Source: Bacteroides sp. CAG:443 (GTDB lineage Bacteria > Bacteroidota > Bacteroidia > Bacteroidales > Bacteroidaceae). From it: a stretch of DNA of 9,848 nt. Positions within the stretch are counted from its first letter, which is position 1; each line of letters begins with the position of its first letter. Below the pieces are notes generated by a model, which saw only the letters and a program-made list of their open reading frames with translations, ran no database searches and was not told the origin of the DNA. The translations under genes were made by a program, and so were the position numbers. Positions 1-4,451 of the stretch are shown in pieces. Location of the stretch: assembly GCA_000432735.1 (NCBI GenBank), contig FR887780.1:1-9848 (forward strand), written 5' to 3'.

Positions 1-62
1 CTGTTGCATTTGCAAGTTGAATTCAGCATTTCATTGCTTTCTAAATTCCCCGAAAAAGCGGA
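1..62. other. Gene-free left edge with small palindromes
   Basis: No coding sequence is visible. A 12-base palindrome (TTGCA-tt-TGCAA) lies at 4-15. An imperfect inverted repeat lies at 19-48, with GAATT pairing AATTC and AGCA pairing TGCT. On the minus strand this stretch is downstream of the putative terminator at about 62-74. I cannot assign a role; it may be the start of the next unit to the left. Confidence 0.4.
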
Positions 63-152
63 TAAAAAAATAAGGTGTGGGAACTATATTGCTTTATCCT
101 ACATTCAGGTCTTCGCACTACCTCTAGCATAGATAAAACAATAGCCCCACAC
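62..152 (-). terminator. Hairpin A plus U-tract, likely end of the ncRNA
   Basis: On the minus strand GTGTGGG (146-152) pairs with CCCACAC (75-81). A 10-bp inner stem (TTGTTTTATC with GATAAAGCAA, one G-U) continues the helix, with further pairing at the top. The sequence directly after the helix is CCTTATTTTTTTATC, which is U-rich as in an intrinsic terminator. The hairpin is longer than an ordinary terminator and has internal loops, so it probably also has another role. Confidence 0.5.
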
Positions 153-332
153 CAAAACGGTATATAGAAACCTTATAGGGATAAGGTAGGTATATATCAA
201 GTGTGGGTGCTATTGCCATCATCTTCATGCTAGTAATCAAAGTTGCGAAGTTTGAATGTAGAAGATAATATCAATAACACCTCTCGTTAATTATGTCCTT
301 TCAGCGTCCTAACTCGATAGGACACTGGAATT
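63..332 (-). ncRNA. Putative structured non-coding RNA of about 270 nt
   Basis: Seen: a Bacteroides-type promoter at 336-368 is followed on the minus strand by four hairpins and a U-rich tract at 62-73. The order from the 5' end is: a 10-bp stem (302-311 with 318-327, loop of 6); hairpin B (about 206-281); a central hairpin with a perfect 7-bp stem (170-176 with 181-187); and hairpin A (75-152), whose base abuts the U-tract as in a Rho-independent terminator. Hairpins A and B are inverted homologues sharing TATTG, ATGCTAG, TGCGAAG and TGAATGTAG segments, with paired changes in the stems. The mismatches I found in these stems are C-A on the plus strand and G-U on the minus strand, which favours an RNA read from the minus strand. 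No open reading frame of note lies inside. I do not recognise an RNA family. It could instead be a DNA-level element, such as folded single-stranded recombination sites. Confidence 0.6.
75..281. repeat. Inverted pair of ~78-bp imperfect palindromes
   Basis: The segment 75-152 read on the minus strand aligns along its length with 201-281 read on the plus strand. Shared blocks are GTGTGGG, GCTATTG, ATGCTAG, TGCGAAG, TGAATGTAG and GATAA. Each copy is itself an imperfect palindrome. Stems differ while pairing is kept: TTTATC/GATAAA in one against ATCTTC/GAAGAT in the other, and AGGT/ACCT against CAAA/TTTG. The inner arms (139-152 and 201-215) can also pair with each other, giving an alternative fold. 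Confidence 0.8.
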
Positions 333-335
333 GCT

Positions 336-368
336 GCAAAGTTAGCGAAAGGTTTTTTAACAAACAAA
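336..368 (-). promoter_or_regulatory. Bacteroides-type promoter for the putative ncRNA
   Basis: On the minus strand, TTTG (365-368) is followed after exactly 20 bases by TAACTTTG (337-344). This matches the Bacteroides primary sigma factor consensus of TTTG, 19-21 bases, TAnnTTTG. Transcription would start near 332, a few bases before the first 10-bp hairpin. No protein gene lies downstream within the window. Confidence 0.65.
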
Positions 369-440
369 TTAAAGTGATAATAAATATATTATTAATACTA
401 GTACAATGTATTGGATTATATACAGGCTATTATATATTCA

Positions 441-508
441 GTAACCTACATTTTCTTTATTTTCTGTATTGGGTATAGCAGAACAAAAAATCACAGTAAT
501 GTTGGTAG
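441..508 (+). repeat. 68-bp direct repeat, left copy
   Basis: This segment aligns without gaps to 4381-4448. The longest exact block is TTTCTGTATTGGGTATAG; the outer blocks ACATTTTCT and TGTTGGTAG are also shared. Each copy is an imperfect palindrome: on the minus strand ACCAACA pairs with TGTAGGT or TGTTGGT, and TTTTTGT or TTTCTGT pairs with ACAGAAA. The two copies lie in the same orientation, 3,940 bases apart. They could be attachment sites of a nested element or a repeated 3'-end RNA structure. Confidence 0.75.
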
Positions 509-556
509 ATTTTCAGAACCTCTCCATTAAAGAGAATCTTTTCCGAAAAATCTACC
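507..556 (-). terminator. Long hairpin just after the short recombinase gene
   Basis: On the minus strand GTAGATTTT pairs with AAAATCTAC, CGGAA with TTCTG (one G-U), and TTCTC with GAGAG around a 7-base loop, giving a roughly 50-nt hairpin with small bulges about 10 bases after the stop codon. There is no immediate U-run; a T6 tract follows some 15 bases later. It may be a terminator or a 3'-end stabilising hairpin, and it abuts the 68-bp repeat. Confidence 0.45.
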
Positions 557-566
557 TGACTATTAT

Positions 567-1154
567 TTAGAAGCTTAAAGATTCATAAGTCTGCAATATT
601 TCTTCCTGTCTCAGTCCCAAGTATCTTTTAGTAATGGCAACAGAACTATGATTGAAAAGTTCCATCAGCTTTACTAATGCTAACTCTGAATTTTCATTAT
701 TCATATTATAAACCTGTCTGCCAAAAGTCTTTCTAAGTGAATGGCAGGAAAAGTTCTTAATCTTTAGTCTGTACTTCTTCTTCACTTCTTTAAGAATGAT
801 ATTTATTCTCTGAACTGAAAAGACTGTACCTTTCTGACTTATTAATATAGGTGCATTGATTCCAGCTGGATTTATATGCTCGTAACATTCTCTGATATGT
901 TCCTGTAGCTGGGGATTCAGTCTTATAGTTCTCACCTTACCAGTCTTTTTCTCAATTACAGTAAATTCGTCTGTATCTAATATCTGCTTCCATCTTAAAG
1001 CCAGAATATCAGAAATCCTCAATCCTGTAAAACAACCTAAAGCTATAAGAAGTGACATTTTATAATTATCATCTTTAGCCAATTTTCTGATAAGGTTCAT
1101 TGCATCTGACCAGACAAGATAGTCTGCTGTTGTACTTGAATATTTAAGTGACAT
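567..1154 (-). CDS. Short tyrosine recombinase (catalytic domain only)
   Basis: Predicted site-specific DNA recombinase of the phage integrase family, 195 residues. The catalytic set is complete: Arg46 in TGLRISD, a lysine in KKTGK (70 or 73), His138 and Arg141 in HSLR, His169 in FNHSS, and the Tyr178 nucleophile in KRYLG. The usual N-terminal core-binding SAM-like domain is absent; the protein starts only about 40 residues before the first catalytic arginine, against 300-400 residues in typical integrases. The ATG at 1154 follows a repeat-rich AT region, and no in-frame extension is present. It lies inside the 68-bp repeat pair, close to the left copy, so it could act on those repeats or on other sites of the element. 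It may need a partner for DNA binding. Membership of the family is secure; target and role are inference. Confidence 0.85.
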   Translation of the reverse strand: MSLKYSSTTADYLVWSDAMNLIRKLAKDDNYKMSLLIALGCFTGLRISDILALRWKQILDTDEFTVIEKKTGKVRTIRLNPQLQEHIRECYEHINPAGINAPILISQKGTVFSVQRINIILKEVKKKYRLKIKNFSCHSLRKTFGRQVYNMNNENSELALVKLMELFNHSSVAITKRYLGLRQEEILQTYESLSF

Positions 1155-1182
1155 AATGTTCTGTTTTGTAAGTTAATGAATA

Positions 1183-1266
1183 AAAGTGAATATTAATTTT
1201 GAGCTATATTTACTAACTAATTGATTTATAGCTAAACATTCACTAATCCACAAAGTGAATATTAAT
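1183..1266. repeat. Direct and inverted repeats upstream of the short recombinase
   Basis: AAAGTGAATATTAAT occurs at 1183-1197 and again at 1252-1266. The inverted half ATTCACT at 1238-1244 faces AGTGAAT at 1254-1260. Between them AGCTATA (1202-1208) is mirrored by TATAGCT (1227-1233). The set lies 30-110 bases before the recombinase start codon and could be operator or recombinase-binding sites. Confidence 0.6.
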
Positions 1267-1296
1267 AAGAGGTGGCAATATTTCTCCACCTCTTAT
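1265..1296 (-). terminator. Perfect 11-bp hairpin after the 90-residue gene
   Basis: ATAAGAGGTGG (1265-1275) pairs perfectly with CCACCTCTTAT (1286-1296) around a 10-base loop. It lies 10 bases past the end of the 90-residue gene and before the short recombinase. The following minus-strand sequence, TAATATTCAC, is only modestly T-rich, so termination may be partial. Confidence 0.6.
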
Positions 1297-1305
1297 ATGC
1301 CTTGC

Positions 1306-1578
1306 TTAGAATGGTCTGTTCCCATATTTGTAGTCCAGTATAGAATTACAGATTCTATCATAAAAGGAGAATCCGCAACCTGTATAGAAATAGCTATGAT
1401 AGGTTGCTTGATATTCACGCTGCAATTCTTGATTATTTCTAAGCATATCATCCAATTTATCTAAAGAATGTTTCAATGCCTGTACTACCTTTATATATCT
1501 AAGGTTGTTATCCACTTCGCCTAAACGGTTTTCTAAATCTCTGATATGGTCTATAAGTTTATCTATCTGTTTATCCAT
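1306..1578 (-). CDS. Hypothetical 90-residue coiled-coil protein
   Basis: I do not recognise a family. Residues 1-55 are rich in Leu, Ile, Asp, Glu and Lys, with heptad-like spacing (DKLIDHIRDLENRL, then ALKHSLDKLDDML), consistent with a coiled coil and self-association. The C-terminal 35 residues are rich in Tyr and Phe (YHSYFYTGCGFSFYD). There is no signal peptide or membrane segment. The ATG at 1578 lies 22 bases past the DUF3871 terminator, so expression would need read-through or a promoter within that short gap. A hairpin follows the gene. Small coiled-coil proteins of this type are frequent in Bacteroidales mobile elements, but the role here is unknown. Confidence 0.6.
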   Translation of the reverse strand: MDKQIDKLIDHIRDLENRLGEVDNNLRYIKVVQALKHSLDKLDDMLRNNQELQREYQATYHSYFYTGCGFSFYDRICNSILDYKYGNRPF

Positions 1579-1599
1579 GATTGTAAGTATTGGTAGAAA

Positions 1600-1630
1600 T
1601 AAAAAAGGACAGCTAACCGAATAGCTGCCC
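1600..1630 (-). terminator. Rho-independent terminator of the DUF3871 gene
   Basis: On the minus strand GGGCAGCTA (1622-1630) pairs with TAGCTGTCC (1607-1615), one G-U, around a 6-base loop. TTTTTT at 1601-1606 then ATTTC follows directly. It lies 20 bases past the DUF3871 stop codon. Confidence 0.85.
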
Positions 1631-1649
1631 TCTCTTCAATAAAGCCCAT

Positions 1650-2669
1650 TTAATCAATGAACCATTTATATTTTTCATCGCCATGTAAAGCTGAATTGAT
1701 TCCCAAAGCCATTTCTGTAGCATTAAGAGAACGGTCTAGGAATGAATCAATATAGCTTGACTTGTTGGCTCCAGTCAACAGGTTGTAGAACTTCCACATA
1801 TTAAGCTCACTTCCGAAGCTGCCAAAGTTTTCATCATTAATGTACGCTTTTGCTACACTGTTTATCTGCGTATCAGTAAGTAACATTCTGGGTAGTGCTT
1901 TCTGGTAGCCTGTTGGTAAGCATTGATAAAGTCGCATTCTGCCTATTATCTGACAGAACTGGTGTTCACTCATGGAAGTGTTACCTAACTGCTGCATCAG
2001 ATAAATATGTCTGGCTGGATTGTAGTTACTGAAAAGTTCCAGTGCTGCACGATATAGCTCTGTAGTATTGCTTACTCTCAAATCATCCTTGTAACCATCC
2101 GTAAAGATGCACATGTTACAGCAGACTTGATTCTTAAAGCCTATAGCCAAACGGAAAAGTTCAGGAACTTTCTTTGAATATAGATTCATCTGGTTGTAAG
2201 CTCTTACTCCTACGATGGAAAGATTCAGCTTGTTTCCTCCCACAGTTTCATAGATAGTAGGAATATCAATGCTGAAAGCACACCTTTCATAGTAGATAGT
2301 CTTATCTGATTCCAATAGTTGGTTGGCTGGTTTGTGGATAGCTTCTGGGATTCTGCCTTTAATAATGTGGCTTGCTCTGATTGTGGCCTGTTCCACCTTT
2401 TCACCACTAAAGAAAGACTGTGCTGCATCCTGTATTGTTTCCACAAACTGAGCATGATTGATTGTAAGTTCATTGTCTTTAGAGAACACTGGAGTAATGC
2501 AATCATTCTTTAAATGATTCAATGTTACTTCCTGTGTGTTGGCTTCGATAAAATGATTGGCTGGCTTTACTGGATCATCCATGATAACGGTAGCTTCTTC
2601 TGCATATTCACCCAGATTCATTCTCTCACGATTGTCTGCCATAGCTGGCATGATAACTAAATTTCTCAT
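1650..2669 (-). CDS. DUF3871 family protein
   Basis: The 339-residue product resembles the Bacteroidetes-specific DUF3871 family. The recognisable core is at about residues 145-200: a GVRAYNQMNLY stretch, then LAIGFKNQVCCNMCIFTDG with three clustered cysteines. The length fits the family. The family has no known biochemical function; members are common in Bacteroidales plasmids, integrative elements and prophages. No signal peptide or membrane helix is seen, so the product is probably cytoplasmic. The N-terminal 60 residues are polar and include VKPANHFIEANTQEV. The ATG at 2669 lacks a clear Shine-Dalgarno sequence. The gene stands alone: a 380-base gene-free stretch lies upstream and a strong terminator downstream. 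Assignment is by recognition of the core, not by a search. Confidence 0.8.
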   Translation of the reverse strand: MRNLVIMPAMADNRERMNLGEYAEEATVIMDDPVKPANHFIEANTQEVTLNHLKNDCITPVFSKDNELTINHAQFVETIQDAAQSFFSGEKVEQATIRASHIIKGRIPEAIHKPANQLLESDKTIYYERCAFSIDIPTIYETVGGNKLNLSIVGVRAYNQMNLYSKKVPELFRLAIGFKNQVCCNMCIFTDGYKDDLRVSNTTELYRAALELFSNYNPARHIYLMQQLGNTSMSEHQFCQIIGRMRLYQCLPTGYQKALPRMLLTDTQINSVAKAYINDENFGSFGSELNMWKFYNLLTGANKSSYIDSFLDRSLNATEMALGINSALHGDEKYKWFID

Positions 2670-3049
2670 ATTGATAAAAGTTTAAACGTTTATAATCTTA
2701 TTACTATATAGATGTTTAGGACTATACTGGCTATTTTACATTTATCTATGAGAGGGGGACTAAAAGGGTGTGCACCGCCTTTCCAGTCACTCAATAATAT
2801 TGGGACTGTTGACAGAACGGGAGGGGGAATTTCATATAAGACACCCCATACCCGTTTCTTTGACTTTCAGATAAACTGAATATATGAGATTCATGTATCA
2901 GACTACTTTCCTTATGTTTATGTATATATGTGGTATATTATAAAGTATGTGTTATATAATCTGTATTAGAACTGAATTTGTCTGGAATTTATAATCTGAG
3001 AAATAGGTAGCTAAAAGTTCAGCACCGCATCTGCCAGAAACAGGTATAA
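2670..3049. other. 380-base gene-free stretch with an inverted repeat
   Basis: No convincing coding frame is present. It holds an inverted repeat at 2784-2808 (CAGTC with GACTG; inside it CAAT-aat-ATTG), two G-rich runs GAGGGGGA near 2752 and 2823, the heptamer GCACCGC twice (2772 and 3022), and a very AT-rich part at 2910-2965. No promoter matching TAnnTTTG is visible before DUF3871. The region could carry the DUF3871 promoter and possibly a transfer or replication site; nothing confirms either. Confidence 0.4.
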
Positions 3050-3910
3050 TTATGCTATTACTATATTTAATGGCTTAGTTTCAGTCTTTTGTATAGTTGC
3101 ATTTAATGCTTTAGCTATGTATTCCAGAGTAACATCTTTGGAAACTATCCTTTTGGTTAGCAGACTGCGAATTTCATCATCGGACATATTGGCTGTCTTG
3201 CACAGGATGGCATTCAACACAGGATTGTTTCTCTTTGTTTGTCCGTTTGCAGACTGGGTAATCTTATCGTTTCTGTCTGGTGGGATAACGTCATTATCCA
3301 GACACCAACCATATATAATATGGTATAGTCTGCTTGACTGGTCATTACTTTTAAAGTCTGGAATTATGGATTTGTTGAGAATCAGAAGTCCTTTAGGTAT
3401 CATTTTTATCTGTCCCTCTTTAATTGCTTCCTCCAGATATTTATCTAGCGTCTTGACATCTATTCCTAATTTGCTGGCAAGTTCAGAATGATTAAGCGCT
3501 CCTTTATAAGGTTTCTCACTTATGTATTTATTCGTTTCCTGTTTGCATACGGACTTTATAAGTAGTAGCAATCCTTTTATTTTAGTATCTGTAGCTTTAT
3601 TGAAAAAGCCGTTTAAGACGAAGAAGTAATTCTCTTTGTCTTTTTTAAAATAGTATCTGTTCGGGAATTTGATTCTGGTTTCTATCTTGTCAAATATAAA
3701 ATCTGCATTTTCCATCAGTCTGGGAACAATTGATTTTATTGTGCGGAACGATATTCCTGTTTTTTCGGCAATGTATTCCCTTGTGGTTTCCGCTATATTG
3801 GCTTTATAGTTTCCTGTGGATTTTATTCCTGCTATAGCCAGTATTGTTTCCAGCTTGTTGTTCCCCTTGATTTTATGAATGTCTTTTGTCAGTGTTATAT
3901 ATGATTCCAT
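3050..3910 (-). CDS. Tandem winged-helix protein, possible replication initiator
   Basis: The 286-residue product has two segments with helix-turn-helix character: residues 40-75 (REYIAEKTGISFRTIKSIV) and 130-168 (HSELASKLGIDVKTLDKYL followed by a short beta wing, GQIKMIPKGLLIL). Two winged helices at this spacing resemble plasmid replication initiators, and an iteron-like array lies 250 bases upstream of the gene. I see no conserved Rep_3 or RepA_N signature, so initiator is inference; a transcription regulator is the alternative. The C-terminal third is polar and probably flexible. I chose the ATG at 3910 over an in-frame TTG nine bases earlier. The gene begins inside the last codons of the 63-residue gene (38-base overlap), suggesting translational coupling. 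Confidence 0.7.
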   Translation of the reverse strand: MESYITLTKDIHKIKGNNKLETILAIAGIKSTGNYKANIAETTREYIAEKTGISFRTIKSIVPRLMENADFIFDKIETRIKFPNRYYFKKDKENYFFVLNGFFNKATDTKIKGLLLLIKSVCKQETNKYISEKPYKGALNHSELASKLGIDVKTLDKYLEEAIKEGQIKMIPKGLLILNKSIIPDFKSNDQSSRLYHIIYGWCLDNDVIPPDRNDKITQSANGQTKRNNPVLNAILCKTANMSDDEIRSLLTKRIVSKDVTLEYIAKALNATIQKTETKPLNIVIA

Positions 3911-4064
3911 TGTGCGCAAAGGATTGGTTATTCATTTCTTCTAGGTATATGTTATAAATATCTCCGTTCTTTAATGCTTTGTTGTATCTGCCTGTTCCGC
4001 CTAAATATTGTTTCAGTTCCTTTCTTGAACCGAACAGTTTGTTGTGTGGTTTGTAAATCATCAT
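3873..4064 (-). CDS. Hypothetical 63-residue protein before the winged-helix gene
   Basis: A short basic protein with two consecutive ATG codons at its start. The segment GSRKELKQYLGGTGRYNKALKNGDI looks like a compact helical nucleic-acid-binding unit, though I cannot name a family. Its end overlaps the start of the winged-helix gene by 38 bases in another frame, typical of coupled genes. It is the first gene after the iteron-like region and could be a regulator of the downstream gene or a copy-control protein; this is inference from position. It may also be a chance frame. Confidence 0.5.
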   Translation of the reverse strand: MMIYKPHNKLFGSRKELKQYLGGTGRYNKALKNGDIYNIYLEEMNNQSFAHNGIIYNTDKRHS

Positions 4065-4131
4065 AGTTTTATTAATTAGTTAATTAATGTAGGTTGAATC
4101 TGATAATGAAGTGAAACGAATTATCTGTTAT

Positions 4132-4158
4132 GTAATGTAAGTAATGTATGTAATGATA
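4132..4158 (+). repeat. Three tandem 9-bp repeats
   Basis: GTAATGTAA, GTAATGTAT and GTAATGATA follow one another without gaps directly before the 23-bp repeats. The stretch is AT-rich, as expected of a DNA unwinding element or a small protein-binding array. Confidence 0.7.
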
Positions 4159-4161
4159 TGT

Positions 4162-4230
4162 GGACGCTTTTTCCGTGACTTATAGGACGCTTTTTCCCTA
4201 AGTTATGGGACGTTTTTTCCGTACATTTTT
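4162..4230 (+). repeat. Three tandem 23-bp iteron-like repeats
   Basis: Units begin at 4162, 4185 and 4208, each opening with GGACG(C/T)TTTTTCC followed by a more variable 10-base tail. The period is exactly 23 bases, about two helix turns, which would place bound proteins on the same face of the DNA. A degenerate fourth unit may begin at 4231 (GGAAAGATTT). The period is not a multiple of three, arguing against a coding repeat. With the 9-bp repeats and the tandem winged-helix protein downstream, this resembles an iteron-type origin or a self-regulated operator. Confidence 0.75.
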
Positions 4231-4380
4231 GGAAAGATTTCTGACCTGTTTTCAGAAGAGTTTGGATGGATTTTTCTTCGGTGTTTACTATGTTATTCAT
4301 AGCATTAAAAAGTTCCAAGTAAAATTGGCTCTAATATCTGTTATAGCGAAAATCGTCTTGTTTCATTAGTTACCAAGGTT

Positions 4381-4448
4381 GTGACCAACATTTTCTCAAA
4401 TTTCTGTATTGGGTATAGAAAGACAGAAAAATGAAGTTTTGTTGGTAG
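4381..4448 (+). repeat. 68-bp direct repeat, right copy
   Basis: Partner of 441-508, same orientation, ungapped. This copy has the cleaner fold: on the minus strand ACCAACA pairs perfectly with TGTTGGT, and inside it TTTCTGT pairs perfectly with ACAGAAA; the unpaired segment between the inner arms includes TATACCCAAT. It starts three bases past the helicase stop codon, so a 3'-end RNA role is possible as well as an attachment site. Confidence 0.75.
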
Positions 4449-4451
4449 CAC

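Larger units (their letters stand above)
4065..4451. other. Gene-free candidate origin region
   Basis: This 387-base gap contains the 9-bp and 23-bp repeats, an AT-rich stretch at 4066-4090 built of TTAATTAG-type sequence, and the right 68-bp repeat. One open frame with a TTG start crosses the repeats, but I reject it as coding. Replication origin is the best reading; a complex promoter for the 63-residue gene is the alternative. Confidence 0.45.

Noticed and set aside
63..332. Retron or CRISPR-related RNA
   Set aside because: No reverse transcriptase or cas gene is in the window, and there are no regularly spaced short direct repeats with spacers. A partner gene to the left cannot be excluded.
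293..478. Plus-strand open frame of 61 codons with a hydrophobic C-terminal half
   Set aside because: It runs across the 5' hairpin and promoter of the minus-strand RNA and into the 68-bp repeat. Its hydrophobic character comes from AT-rich repeat sequence, and there is no promoter or ribosome site before it.
75..508. Integron attC sites or a cassette array
   Set aside because: The palindromes lack the RYYYAAC / GTTRRRY core sites, two of them are inverted to each other, and no integron-type integrase with its extra domain is seen. A folded-site idea is kept only as an alternative.
1255..1464. Plus-strand open frame of 69 codons
   Set aside because: It starts within the repeat cluster, crosses the perfect hairpin at 1265-1296 and is antisense to the 90-residue gene.
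2784..2808. Rolling-circle origin like the TAATATTAC nonamer in a hairpin
   Set aside because: The sequence reads TAATATTGG, not the conserved nonamer, the stem is short and interrupted, and no rolling-circle Rep protein is present.
4121..4318. Minus-strand open frame of 65 codons over the iteron-like array
   Set aside because: It needs a TTG start and crosses repeats with 23-bp and 9-bp periods. The 23-bp period changes frame each unit, so the repeats are DNA-level features, not coding ones.
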